Shown here: in pieces, positions 1 through 12,100 of the stretch
Numbering within the stretch: the first letter of the stretch is position 1
Layout of the letters: each line of letters begins with the position of its first letter
From: Rodentolepis nana
Taxonomy: Eukaryota > Platyhelminthes > Cestoda > Cyclophyllidea > Hymenolepididae
Length of the DNA stretch: 26,178 nt
Assembly: GCA_900617975.1 (NCBI GenBank)
Contig: UZAE01012131.1
Coordinates: forward strand, 23,904 to 50,081
Reading direction: 5' to 3'
Position numbers and translations under genes: made by a program
Notes under the pieces: model-generated
What the model was told of the DNA's origin: nothing
The model's input: only the letters and a program-made list of their open reading frames with translations
The model's database searches: none

Positions 1-2306
1 TTTAACCGTGTGTTCATTTATAATAATTGACAGCGCATATAAGCCAAGGCAAAAAACTGCCAATATTAGGCTAAGAATAATTATTATATTAATTATTTTT
101 TTCTATTTCAGGTTTTATATAAATAATTAACACAATGGAAAAATGTTATTCTCCTAATTAGACTGTCAGACGAATAACAGACAGCGTTTGACTCCAAGGG
201 GAGGGCAATAAGTCCGTTTAAGGGAGCATAGAAATTTGGGACTAGAAATATTACTGATTAGTTTTTAAATTTATCTTTTACATAAATTCCTAATCTGACC
301 AATGTATATTTTGTGAATTTCATGCCCATTTCTTACTAGGCTACTACATCAGTGACTGCTTGAGTAAGTCAAGTCGCTAATCTCCCTCTTTGTTCGTTTG
401 CTCTCTCAGAATTGAATGTACATCGACCAATATAAAGTTTGCCATTTCCTCTCAGTCATTACAAAATCGTGCATTAGGTTTTAAGGAGGATTGAGTATAA
501 GAATTCAATGCTACCTGCCTCTTCTCTTGCAATGAACCTGCTTTCTGGAGTGAAAGCCAACATGAAATTATTCAGCAACGAGTAAATTCAGAGCACGATT
601 CCTATTATTAACTCTCTATCCTCTGCACATAAATAAGGATTTGGTATGTCCAACAACAAACTAATTAATATTGCGTTGCCACTACATAAAAAATTTATGA
701 ACTAGCTTTTATTCATTAGAAGGGAACGTCAAGCAAGCATATGCATTAATTAGCATGGTGATAAAGCCCAATCTTATAAATTTGATTGAACTGTGTGTAC
801 GCCTTTTTCCCCGCAAAAACATTGGTTTCCAAATGAATGGGATTAAAAGTTGCAAACGAATGCAACTATTTACTTTTTAAAACCACAATCTTTTATTAAC
901 AGTTTCTGATAATTATTTTTGCGTAGCTTGAGGTTTAGCCGAAAATCGGGGAATAGAATAAATTTTTCTTCCTTCAAAAATGGCATTTGGCATTTAGAAT
1001 CCCCATGTGTCTAGTGGTCCGACTTAACCCCATAACTCCGACTGATGGGTTGATAAGATTTTGCAACCAATAAATGGTGGCATTTAACATTTTAAGTAAC
1101 ATTTCGCTTTAAATTCCAAATCTGCGCAAAATAATTTTTTACCCAAATATACAGAGAGAGGGAGAGGGGGGGGCTTTGTAAATCGAGTTGGGCTAACTCT
1201 CCCAAAATCTGCCAAATAAGCGAGAGACTCTGGTCATCCTCACCTTATTGCTGAACTTCCTTACAATGTCAAGCGATTCTTTCTCATTATAGTCTCATTA
1301 ATAAGCAAAAAAATAAAATTATCCGTATGGCCTAAGTAAGATGACGCTCAGGTTTTCCAAAATGTTTTAAACGGAAAAAGTAAAAACTATTAGTGGTTAT
1401 TAGCTGTCAAAATCATGCGGAAAAAAAACAAAATAAATTCAATTGGCAAATAATGCCTTTCTAAATAATCTATGAAAAAGTGTGCCTATTTATGATTTTA
1501 TCACTAAATTAATACTTTATGTGGTACAGATTTTTGAAGTAACTTAGGATAATTTAAATCTGAGCCTTGTAAAAAATACTTAGCGAAGGAAGTTCAAAAT
1601 GATAAAGATATTTCCCTAAACTTAGTATAAAATTGCAGATGGAGTATTAATGTAGGTTTAAATCTATTATATTCGGATATTAAGTGAAAAAATTCTAAAC
1701 CTTCATAATTCAATACGTAAATATGAAAATCTTCATTCCTTCGAAAATCTATTTTAAGTTATTTTAAAGTTATTGCTAATTACACGAGTCTGGTCCTTGA
1801 TGTAAATTATTACCAAATTGAGGCGGCATGGGGTACCGCGGAAATAAATCAGTTGTTAATCAAACCTTAAGTATCCTGGATAAAATCCTATCCACGAATC
1901 TGGACTTTAATTAAAGGAGTGTGAGCAGCAGGGCATTAATGGTAAATAAGATTATTGTTTGAAGGATACTCTCAAAGAAAATTTCCAAAAGAGCAGTACC
2001 TCTGAACCGAAGGGTTTGAATAAGTAAGGATAATTGATCATTAAACGCTAGTCAAGTTATTTTTTAATGACATCCATTTAAACGAGGAATAGAATCCCTA
2101 ACCAACGCCAGTATCGATATAATTGATTGTTTAATACAAAATAACTGCAACAAATTTTTTTGGCACAATGTGCTCATGTTTTCTTTCCTTTCTAGCTTCA
2201 CTGTTCACAAATATATCTCGATTCTAGGTAAAGTTAGAATAGTTACTTTGTATAGTACAGGGGAACGTAGCTTATTTATGAATAGGTGGAAATAATGACG
2301 ACTTAC
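1..2306. other. Non-coding stretch, probable 3' intron of FAM13-like gene
   Basis: I see no open frame of useful length and no recognisable gene here. The base composition is strongly AT-rich. Because the minus-strand exon at 2307-2593 ends in a strong splice donor (ATGA|GTAAGT), this stretch is best read as intron of the FAM13-like gene. The remaining exons would lie within it as very short exons or beyond the left edge. A purine-rich tract (GA repeats running into eight G) sits at 1153-1173. Confidence 0.55.
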
Positions 2307-2593
2307 TCATCTTGAAAGAATGTATTCCTTGAATGATTAGGCTCCAAGTAGAAGAGAGGGTGTAAGGTATCACCATGTTGATGCCCTGATGAATTATGGC
2401 ATTCAGGTGATCGATGATGGACGTCTATTCCAGATTCTGTCTCTTCTGGTGTGCTTGTGGGACTCAGACTCAGACTGCCTTCACTGTGTTTCTTGGGTAA
2501 TAACGGTGCCGAGGGTACCTCAAGAGTATTTGTCCGCGTAAAGAAAACGTCTGATTTCTCCACAAGAATACTCATAATTTCGTTAATAACATT
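2307..2593 (-). CDS. RhoGAP exon C (last GAP helix plus linker)
   Basis: The acceptor is aagccag|AAT and the donor is ATGA|GTAAGT. The exon enters in phase 0 and leaves in phase 2 (95 codons plus 2 nt). The first 18 residues (NVINEIMSILVEKSDVFF) match the terminal RhoGAP helix. The rest is a Ser/Thr/Pro-rich, probably disordered linker with KKHSEGSLSLS, similar in position and flavour to the KSRSEGSIQ region of FAM13A. An apparent stop after QDE lies inside the donor, so it is not the real protein end. Confidence 0.78.
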
Positions 2594-4678
2594 CTGGCTT
2601 GAAAGACTCTAGGAATAGCATAAAATCGTAGGTTACCTAAGTTTGAATCAAAATTGTGAACTTTTAAAAATGGCCTGAGACGGTATCTCACAGTCTTCTG
2701 ATATAATTATTCATACTTTACAACAGACTTTCTCACCGATTTCAAGCAAAAAATCCTTTCTTCTATTTCAAGGAGTGCGCCTACTGATAAACGCCTACAT
2801 ATTTTTATAATATTTTAAATCGAAACAAAATAAACCTATAATTAAACTTTTATTTGTTATAAATAGAAGGCTTTTGCGAAGAAGCTGATTTACAATTACA
2901 GATAAGTGCTAAAATGATGGAATATGCGACTTTTAGAGTTTGTAATAAAAAGAAAACCGGTATCAGCTGCACGTAGTGAAAAGGTGTGAAATTCTAATAA
3001 AGATGGAATCGTTTCTACTTTTGGTAAATGTGTAACGCAGCAATAAAAAAAGTTATTCGAAAGCATAACACTAGGTGTAAGCTGATCAAATTTGAGCCAA
3101 AAGTTATAAATTGAAATATGCTGCTTCTGTTTTCCGTCAAGAGTAAATGAAACATTGAAGTCGAAATTTAATATCTATTTTCATTAAGCTACGTTCCCCA
3201 ACTGCAGGTACTTGGAGCAATGAAAATGGCAGAGGAGCCAATGATCGACTTTATGAACTGGAGCTAAGTCGAAAATTCGTTTCTTTCTCATTCAAATGAA
3301 CTAGAAGTAGTTTTCAAGCAACCCAGCAAAAGAAAACACAAAATAAAATGCAAATTACCAACTATGAAGTCTCAATTGCCTTCAAATTTTGGCTGGGATA
3401 GACATAAGCACTCCCATATAAGTTAAGCCAAGAAGTTGAAAAAGGTAAAGAGCGAAAAAGCGATCACCATTTTCATGGCCAAATCCATACATCTCAATTT
3501 AATCTTTACGAAATTTTACAATATTATAAGCAATATATCTGCTTGAAAATTTAATTACTTCTCTTTTCTTTGGTTTAACGAAATAAAAGGGAAGCAACGC
3601 ACAGAAAAATAAAAAAACTAGCTTACAAAATTATTAGTTTAAGAACAAGAGATGATCAAATAATTTAGAATTATGCCAACTATAAAGAATATCATTAAAA
3701 TCATTTTGAAAACAAGAGCATCTGTATTCTAAAATCCTACAGCTTGTCATAAATTTAGATGAGTATGATGAGAATTTTGATATTTGCATCGGCTTATCTA
3801 AAAGAAAGCCCACTACTTTCATTTAAATAAAACTCAGACAAAATTTTTATCCTATAGGAAAGTGAAATACCTCCGTCTCCCGGGGACATCGAAAGACGTT
3901 GGGACCAAATACGATTCCAATCGATTTACTGTCCATTTGATTATGGCTGTGATACTGAGTCACCTGTCGTAGAAAGCAGCAGAGATATTCCAAAAGCCGA
4001 TAGTTCGGTGGTGGAAGCGATCGGACAACACGATCAATTGTGGCCAAAGAGTTGTCAGTATTGGGATTGTAATTCTTTTATTGAAAATTGAAAAAAACCA
4101 ACAAACAGAAAATTATTGACAATTCATAAAATAGGTAAATAAAAAACTTGACTGCGGTAATTTACACAGTTCTTAGATATCAAACACAAAAAAGACAAAC
4201 GTCATTAGATGAAAAGATGGTTCCGATAACTATTTTAAAGAAGTAGCTTACCTCAAGAAGATCTTTGGTATGTGCAGGTGGAACTAGTCCAAAGGGCAGT
4301 TCTCGAAGAAAGAGCTTGATGAGACTGGCAACAGAATGAATATTTCCGTATCTTTCCAGGTGCGAAAGAAAAGAATCACCATCTTCATTTGAGGTGGATA
4401 AGTCTGCCGCCTTTCGAAGACTTTCGATAACCCTTGAGTTGCCATTTACACGGAATACTCCTTTGGTATGAAGACCACAGACAGCTCGAAGAAAGGCACA
4501 CATTTGTATCATGACAAGAGGCACATTTGTATTATCGCGGGCACATAGTTCATCTAGACGAACTCCAAAACATCCGGTGGGAGAGTTGGACAAACCATTT
4601 GTTATCCGTTTGGTTAAAGATGGACCATCGGATGAGCTGTTATTGAAGTGACGAATGAGTTTTTCCATTGCTACATGC
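2307..4678 (-). CDS. FAM13-like RhoGAP protein gene, partial (three exons seen)
   Basis: Exons in transcript order are 4252-4678, 3871-4074 and 2307-2593. The joins are phase 0 and phase 0, and the outer boundaries are phase 2 at both ends, so the gene continues in both directions. The translation gives one RhoGAP domain: FGVRLDEL at the start, arginine-finger block GVFRVNGN, SLIKLFLRELP, then YRLLEYLCCFLRQV, NQMDSKSIGIVFGPNVF and a final helix ending DVFF. These blocks and their spacing resemble FAM13A/FAM13B rather than generic ARHGAPs, and the downstream KKHSEGSLS and HPLFYL also resemble FAM13A. RhoGAPs stimulate GTP hydrolysis on Rho-family GTPases; the finger arginine is kept, so activity is plausible but inferred. 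The start codon exon and the C-terminal FAM13 region are not seen. Family call fairly sure; exact orthology not. Confidence 0.82.
3871..4074 (-). CDS. RhoGAP exon B (VFGPN half)
   Basis: The acceptor follows a T-rich tract (ttttcaataaaag|AAT) and the donor is ACGGAG|GTATTT. Both are phase 0, giving 68 codons. The exon carries SLPPPNYRLLEYLCCFLRQV and NQMDSKSIGIVFGPNVF. These are the second-half RhoGAP signatures, including the Asn of the N-x-M motif and the VFGPN loop. In FAM13A the corresponding segments are very similar in order and spacing. Confidence 0.85.
4252..4678 (-). CDS. RhoGAP exon A (arginine-finger half)
   Basis: The acceptor is ..caattcag|GC and the donor is CTTGAG|GTAAGC. The exon enters in phase 2 (one base completes the split codon) and leaves in phase 0, giving 142 whole codons. 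It starts with a charged/Ser-rich lead (HVAMEKLIRH...) and then FGVRLDEL, where FAM13 RhoGAP domains begin. The catalytic finger block GVFRVNGN is here, as is the KLFLRELP helix. An in-frame ATG lies close to the acceptor (in HVAMEK), but the open frame and acceptor suggest an upstream exon rather than a start here. Confidence 0.85.
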
Positions 4679-6880
4679 CTGAATTGTTTACAATCGTAAC
4701 AATAAACATTAAAAGTTGTCAAATACATTAAGAGTCGATTTCAAATGAATAAACTGCATTAGACTTGAGTAAATAAAATAAAGCGCATACAGGAATTAAA
4801 CTAATTTGTTTTGGCTTCATTATTTGGAAAATTTGAGCATTATTCTATAAAAATAAACATATTAAAGGCTTTTAAATGCTATTTTTATTGAAAGCAAATA
4901 TAAAAGGCACGTAATGCCTGAAGATAACTTTAAGACAACACGAACGTACACCTAACCATAATTATCTTCATACCCAGCGGGGTGTATTCAAGGATATAGT
5001 TGATAGATGTTCAACAAATTTGATTGAACAAAAATGGCATTAATTTGTTTGACATGAATATTGATAAACCAGCTTGTTTATCTTTAAATATTTGAAAATA
5101 TAGGCATTTGCTTATATGTACTTTATTAAATGTGAATATATTAATTAACGATCCTTCATTATAACTAAAGCAATTTAACTGCCCAAGTCATCATGGCCAA
5201 AGACAGATTTTTTCATTATAACCTTTGTTACTTTGTTTGATTGAATCCTAGTTATACAATTAAAAATTAGGATATCTAACCTAAATTCGTATCTCTAGTC
5301 ATTAATGACAAACTTTATTAATAAAGACAAAAGTGGGCAATCAGGTTATAAATTACACAGGGGGCAAATGTAGGAAATTCGAAGTATATTTCAAAACGCA
5401 ATTGGTTGATATATTTGGTTTTTTATAGCTATTGGGACTTGAAAAGTGGTCTCGGCTTTCAATATAAAAGTTTAAGGATTTTCAGTGGACAACATTTTGT
5501 TTTGACGTAATCAGACTATATTGTGATCAAAACGCGCGTTTCAAAATTTGACTAAAAGTAACTCTGTCAAGGAACGAAGCAAATGTGTTTTGTATGTTGT
5601 AAAAGTAAAACTTTGCTATGCTTACAAGACAGATAGATAGTGGATTTCAACGGGTATGTCGACAGAGGTAAAATCACGTAAAGAATAAAATAATAGTTTG
5701 AAGATGGTTTACTTTGGTGTTCTCGAAATCAAGTGTTCATTAGAAAAAGATATTAAAAATACATTCTAAAATTGATTTTTAACGAAAGATATTTGTTGAA
5801 GTTTGCCTCTTTAAAGTTACGGAAATATTTATTAAAGTCCAGGAGAAAATCCTCTTCGTCTTCGGACCAATTTATATTAGTTATTTTAAACAGGTCTCCT
5901 GTGGACTCTTGTTTCAATGACTTATTTATTGCAATTTGAAAAAAAAGAATTTTAAATTTTTTCTGATTGTTTGAGCTAATCTTGGACAATTTGTGAAAAT
6001 ACTTTCCTCTCAATTTTATACTGCGACACGGATGTTTAATCCTGATTTTAATTGAATCGTTTCAATTTGCGTTCTTCCTTTTTAAAATCTACTTGTCGTA
6101 TTTTTTGGTTAAAATTGATTTCGTTTGTAAATAGTTGATTCACAAAGTATGCCTATCTTACTCATCAATTTATAAAAGTGCTCCATTAAAAGTTACTAAG
6201 TCAACATTTTCTAACCAATTCATTACCATGCTTTGAATAATTTTAAAAGTACCTAATTAATTTATGAATTTAATTAAGACAATTGACTGATAAACTAGTC
6301 ATATGAAAATATGCATTCTGCCACGAAAACGTGGAGATAATTGGATTGTTCAATTGACTTAAATTGGGGTAATTTAGAGAAACCTGAGAGAAATACTTAA
6401 TAAAAAGAGTTTTGAAAATATTCAGAAATTTTATTTTACTTTCTGGATAACAGCACTCAGATAAACATTACAAATGTTACTTCATCAAAAAAGCACGCTA
6501 TGCATGTATAAGAAATTGAAAGATAGCTATTGGTAATTATAACAGATTTAACCTAACTGCAGCCGTCTCTATTTAATTTCATCATGTATTTTCAGATCAT
6601 GCGTCTTCATTTGAATTACCTATAAAAAATAAAATATATTTTCTGTCATTGAATGCAGCCTTTAAATTAAGCCTAAAAGTAAAGACCTTGTCAAATGTGC
6701 CCTTCTTGTTTTAATTGTTTAGTGCGATATTGCCTTGTGTTACATTCATATGATTTTGTATTCTTATTTTACCCTAAAAATGTACGTAGTTTGAATTAGT
6801 TAAGTGGATTTTCAGTTTTTTACGTATATTTATCGATTTTCTATTCATTTTCATCATTTTTTAAATAAATTTTAAAACAG
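4679..6880. other. AT-rich non-coding stretch between divergent genes
   Basis: This should contain the 5' exon(s) and promoter of the FAM13-like gene (minus strand), but I cannot place them. The only longer open frame, minus strand 5753-6013, is very AT-rich with Lys/Asn/Phe-rich translation and is not convincing. No repeat with a second copy in the window was seen. Confidence 0.4.
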
Positions 6881-7138
6881 TGTATGATGCTTTTCAAACG
6901 GAATGTGCGTTATACAGGCCGCTCCAAGCTAATGAAGATATCTTCAGCTTCCGATTTGAGCACAGAGGTTGTCGATGATTCTTGGGATATTTTCAAGGAA
7001 AATTTGGACAATTACTTCACCAGACAGTGTTTCACTTCTTATTTAATGGAAAACATAAGTGGAATACGCGAAGAAATATCCCCTTCCCCACATCTTCGTC
7101 GCATCTGCCCACTAACCATCGAAGACTACGAAGAATAA
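6881..7138 (+). CDS. Unrecognised coding-like exon, probably terminal
   Basis: The open frame runs from a good acceptor (T-rich tract, ttaaaacag|TGT ATG ATG) to TAA at 7136-7138, 84 codons from the first ATG at 6884. It is visibly richer in G+C than the flanks and its codons look selected, which supports real coding. The product is soluble-looking and acidic at its end (IEDYEE), with aromatic-rich middle segments (DSWDIFKENLDNYFTRQCF). There is no signal peptide and no membrane segment. I do not recognise the family. It may be the last exon of a gene whose other exons are further left, or a short intronless gene starting at 6884 or 6887. It ends about 1.8 kb before the SEC14-like gene, on the same strand. 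Confidence 0.45.
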   Translation, partial: CMMLFKRNVRYTGRSKLMKISSASDLSTEVVDDSWDIFKENLDNYFTRQCFTSYLMENISGIREEISPSPHLRRICPLTIEDYEE

Positions 7139-7215
7139 AACGTTTGCCATGTTAGTTTTTTACTGGTTGTTGACTGATATGCCATAACGACGAATTTTGA
7201 CTACCATATGTACCT

Positions 7216-7221
7216 AATAAA
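7216..7221 (+). terminator. Poly(A) signal AATAAA after the unrecognised exon
   Basis: AATAAA lies 78 bases past the stop codon at 7136-7138. A second AATAAA overlaps that stop itself (7134-7139). The position is right for 3'-end formation of the small gene, but the motif is common in AT-rich DNA. Confidence 0.35.
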
Positions 7222-8970
7222 AAGCACATATGGCTCTTAATGGCATTGTTCTCCTCATACTCAGTAAAAATTACTACTTCGAAGAAACTAAACAGAGATA
7301 ATGGAGTAGCTTTTATTTTGGATGATGATTTCTTCATCATGTCGAATAAATGGCTATTTATTGCATAACATTGTTATCTCCAGTTCCGCCTTGGGTCAGG
7401 CTATCCGTCAATATAATTACATTACTATGATAAAAAACGAGTCTATTTAGTATAAACTAAATTTACCGTGAGCCGTGAGCAACATATTAAATGAAAATCA
7501 AATTTGCCTTCAATCTAACTTAAGAAAGCGGGTGGTCCTTTTTATATTCAATATTTGTGCTTGGAGTGCCTTCAAAACTGACGAGTAGAGAATATTTATG
7601 ATTCCAAAGCTTGAAATTTTGCATGCCACTGGTTAGTTGAATGAGAAAAAATGTTGAATATGGTTATTGAATATTTTAGCGCTATATTTGCACTTTATTT
7701 TGTAACGTGCACCTATTGCTCGTCAACATTTTCTTGTTAAATTAGAATTTAACACACTCGCTTTAAATCTGCTGTTGACGTTATGATGTGTTGCAGAAGG
7801 AAAGAAGGGTCAAAATTGAGGAAATTTAATATATCATGAATTAGCATTATATTTGGTCAACTTTATCCAATTGGTCTAAAATAACAGATTGTGCAGCAAC
7901 CTAAATTATCACACTTTGAAAGGGGTCGTCTTACCAGAAACTACTTAAAAATTAATATAATTCGTTTCTAATTAGATCTCTTCATAATAACCATATTGTT
8001 ATATTTCTTTGAAGCTGAACTTAAATCAGCGTAGCATTAAGGCTTTAGCGCATCTTCAGGCTACCAATGAGTAAGATTGTAATAGTATAATCATAATTAC
8101 TAATTTATTTTTTACAGAGCTCATTAATTAAAAAAGCTATAGTTAAATTATTTTGATCATTATATTGAGCAATAATTGTCCTATTTTAGCCTCAGTATTC
8201 AAATACTACATTTACTTACAATTAAAGCGTACTATTGCTGTTTATAAAGTTGGAAGCGATCTAAGAAAGTAACCCTTAATATCCTGCACAACAAATATTA
8301 TTAAAGTATTTTATCGAATTTTATTTTATCAATAATTTACAAATAAATCATAAAAGCAAGCGGCAAATTACGCCATTTTAACCAGCGTACTATGGCAGTA
8401 AAATGTAATTAAGTGTCACGCGAAGAGATTCTAATAATTATTTAACTAATTAATGCTAACGGTTAAAAACAGACTATATAGTAAATTAAATTGGGAGAGT
8501 GTTTCTTGCAGGATTACTGGTTCTTAGCCTAGTTGAAATGAAATAAATCGGATAACTCCGGATACAAATATATTTAAATAATGCTTATGCACAAAACTCT
8601 GCACACAGTTGAAAGATGTATTACATAAAATTCGGGAACCCTCATTTAAATCCTTGACAGCATTTCATAGAGACTTAATCTCTAATTAATATCATAGAGT
8701 ATTTACAAGTGCACGAGGGTGTAAAAAAGTATATACAATAAAGTAATAAGCAATACATATTTGAAATAAAATTTACGCATATGTAAATTACGTAAACCGT
8801 AATATTTGTAGATGTTGGGCTGTTTGTAGAAATGTAAATTTGTTAATTTTTATAAAAGATGCATGATTAAAGTGTTGCCTCGTTTCTACAACCTTCGAAT
8901 CAACCAATAGTTAAATTACCCTGGGATGCTCAATAGTGGTCTTCAATTCGTCAATTTGTAATTTCATAAA
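7222..8970. other. Intergenic / upstream region of SEC14-like gene
   Basis: AT-rich with no supported exon. It should include the promoter and 5' UTR of the SEC14-like gene. I see no convincing TATA/initiator arrangement and no repeat partner in the window. Confidence 0.4.
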
Positions 8971-9174
8971 ATGGATGGGTTAAGTCTCGAGGAGACTTTA
9001 CCAAGCATAGATCCAAATTTATTTCGCCAGTTCAGAGAAAAGACAGCAGATTTGAAATATGAGAAACTTAAAAGTGATCAATATGTTTCCCGATGGTTGA
9101 AAGCGAGAAATTGGGATGTGGACAAAGCGGAAAAAATGTTCAGATCGCATTTACAATGGAGAAGTGAGAATAAG
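8971..9174 (+). CDS. SEC14-like exon 1 (CRAL-TRIO N domain)
   Basis: 68 codons ending AATAAG|GTACGT, phase 0. The translation contains FRQFREKTADL and then VSRWLKARNWDVDKAEKMFRSHLQWR, the helical block that precedes the CRAL-TRIO fold (compare LLRWLRARSFDLQKSE in human SEC14L2). No signal peptide is present, as expected for a cytosolic protein. Confidence 0.92.
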
Positions 9175-12100
9175 GTACGTGGCTTTTAGTGATGTCGTTT
9201 CTTGGCATGATATCCTTGGTAGAATATATCACCCTAGAAAATGCATGAGTTAAGTTAGCAAAATCATGTCCAACTATGTTTTTATTTATTTCCACTTTTA
9301 GTTATCTTGATATTTATTCTCTCACACATTTCTGGCATTCTTTCTTGTGAATCCATGTACTCCTACTTATGTGCGAACTCTGTTTTCAGAGATGATCCTT
9401 TTTGATGCCTTCTCAGTTTCTTTCACTTGATTCATTTCCTAATGCCACGTTCTCGTCACCTTTTAGCATATTTCAGCGGTTCTGGAATTGTGGCTTTACT
9501 GTGGGCTAATGAAATTTAATGCGATTTACTGTTCCATTAACGGTTCTTCTAAATTACTTTCAAACATTTTTGAACTATTTCTTTTTTAAGTTCTTTCCTT
9601 TGTGGTGGAATATAGGCAATCTTCTACTGAGTTTCTTTTTAACCTAATTATGCGTGTATCGTCCTCTATTTTGTGGTTCTTTGTCATTAGAATTAAACTA
9701 AACTCCATTTATTAAATATTTGTCACAAATGTGTTGTATCAGATTGTAAATTCCTTCAATTTTTTTGGCTATCAACATATCATTTTTTCCTTTCAGATGG
9801 ATGAACTGCTTACAAACTTCACTATGCCAGAGGTGATTGAAAAGTATTTTCCTGGTGGTATTTGTGGTCAAGACAAATTCGGCCGTCCAGCTTTTATCTG
9901 CCCGGCAGGTTCTACCGATGTGTTCGGATTGATGCGGTCAGCTTCTCGATCACAGTTGGCTTTTTCCCGCTACTATGTAATGGAGAAGATAATCGAAGAG
10001 GTTTTACCCGCTCAATCTCGTAAGATGAACAAACCGATTGATCAACTGGTTGTCATCTTTGATCTTCAGCACATGAATCGTCGCCAGCTCTGGCGACCTT
10101 GGGTCAACATTGTTCTTGAAATGACCTCCGTCTTTGAAATAAACTTTCCTGAGTTCATGGCTGTCTGTTTTGTACTCAATGCTCCTTCTTTCTTCTCCAT
10201 GGTATTTTCACTTCTTAAACCTCTCCTCAGTAAAGAAACTCAGGACAAAATACACGTAAGTAAAGCCCATTTTGATGATAGTGTGACGCGAATTGCATTG
10301 TTTATACTTGATATGGGTTAATTTTTTGGCTTGTTTATGTCAGTTTTACCGTGATTGATTTGAAAAAAAGTAAGTTTTTGTTTCTTTTTCATCAGTCGAA
10401 TATATCATTTGGTACAAAAATGTGAACAATCTTAATTGACTTCAGATTTTTCTTGCGGCATCAGTTAGAATACTTTTTATGAAGTTCTAATAAAAGGGCA
10501 TTTTGATAGTAACTTTCCTGAATGTTTGCCACTTTGGAGTGTTAGCTAGTAATTATGTTCACGATCATATTGGCAGTTTCCAATAGACCAGTCTGATAAA
10601 TGATAGGTTTGTGCGGTCAGGGATCGTTCGTTTTTGGTATGATGTACTGAAAATTAGGTTTGTTATCGGATAGATTTAAAAAAGTCTCTTAGGTAGTTTG
10701 GTACATCTTTCATCAGCTTAAGGTTCTTTTTTATCGTCTTGGACCCGTTTTTCTTCTTGCAATCCGACAGAACTCGATCAATCATTTAGGCCACTTTTCT
10801 TAGTAAAGTAATTTCCCTATTTGCTAATCTTTATTTTGTCAAATATTTCACTCTAATGTAACTATCTGACGCTTTTCATTTCACCACTGAATACGTATCG
10901 GATCTACACTTTTCCATCTATCTGCTTAACGTGCTTTCCAACTACAACGCGAACATCTGACATAAGTAATCAACTGCATTCTCTCTTTCCTGACTTGTGG
11001 TGGTGACTTTTACTTAATCCTGGAGGATAACGGCTGAGCAGAATTTCTTAATCTAATGGGAAATACATCTTCCATTTAGAAATTTTTCATTGTTTCCGTA
11101 TAACATATGCTCTGTCGTTATTATTTTCATATTAAGAAATCGGTTAATCAATTTACTGTCTTCATGCTATCGAAATAGTCAATTATTCGTTAAATTTCTA
11201 AAGCCTTGGATTCATTTTGCTAAAGATTTTGGACTCTTAGAGCCATGGCGTCATCCTCTGCACTTTGGCCCCACCTATTTACTAGTTTCCAGGTGCGCTT
11301 GAGCTTACCATTGTTGAAACTGTACTGGTCGTATTACCTTCCTTAAAGTGCACAATGACCTATGAAAAATTGGCTCATTATGTGGTTCTAAAAAAACCGA
11401 AATGGATGTTTTCTAACCAGTACTAAGATTCCGTTCCTGTTTATCTTCAAATGCTATTATTTCGCATAACGTACTCAAATTTCCTAACACAAAGTCAGCT
11501 TAATAGTCCAAGTAATGAAGCCATCTGATTTTGTACTTTATGGGGGAATATCTCGTTTCACTTTGCGCGAATTTAAAGTTATAATCATGAAATATAAAAC
11601 TGATTCCTTGGTAATGGTAAAAATTGATCAGTAATTTATTTTGAGTAGTTGGTCATACAATTTCCGATTGCCTGTATCATATAAGCCAGATTGGAGCTTT
11701 AATTTTGCGGAACTCAATAAGTAGAATTCACAGTGCAATAGCTTGCAATATCGTTCAATAATACAGTATAGCAACCTATACGCCCGGGAAGCTTCATGAT
11801 CGATAGGGAAAATACTTGAACCCAACTTTTTTTCTACCTGGCCGGATATTTAAAAAACGCCAATAACCTTGATCCCTATGCCTTCTCTACTAGTTTTCAG
11901 GGTCTTAAACTTGTTCTTTTAAAATTCCTACAGCTGCTGTAGACTAATTTCTATGTAGCATAGTTCACTTATGTACCTTATGTTTCCTAAATTGAGGTAG
12001 AATAGGCAGAATTGAACTATTCTTTGTGAGACAATTTGAAAGGTTATATTTCTTTTGCGAAAGTGGAAATGTGACGGATAATTTTTTGGTAAATGGTTAT

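Noticed and set aside
513..560. Minus-strand 30-nt micro-exon candidate between tttcactccag and GGCAG|GTAGCA, possible continuation of the FAM13-like gene
   Set aside because: The phase can be made to fit, but so short a match to splice signals is expected by chance and the encoded residues carry no family signal.
1230..1290. Strong-looking minus-strand donor (AATAAG|GTGAGG)
   Set aside because: All nearby acceptors give stops when joined to the preceding exon in phase 2.
2384..2394. CTGATGA, the hammerhead ribozyme core motif
   Set aside because: It lies inside the FAM13-like exon, and no GAAA core or pairing stems surround it.
5753..6013. Minus-strand open frame with an acidic stretch (NWSEDEEDFLLDF), a candidate 5' exon of the FAM13-like gene
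   Set aside because: Most of it is Lys/Asn/Phe-rich as AT-rich noise would be, the only plausible donor gives phase 1 while the next exon needs phase 2, and no FAM13 similarity is visible.
11090..11302. Short plus-strand open frame in intron 2, with several similar ones (13036-13332, 13408-13599, 14195-14410, 14407-14589, 14700-14894, 14989-15195, 18290-18484)
   Set aside because: They have no motif, no consistent codon use and no phase-compatible splice sites linking them to the SEC14-like frame; the direct join of exon 2 to exon 3 already gives an uninterrupted family match.
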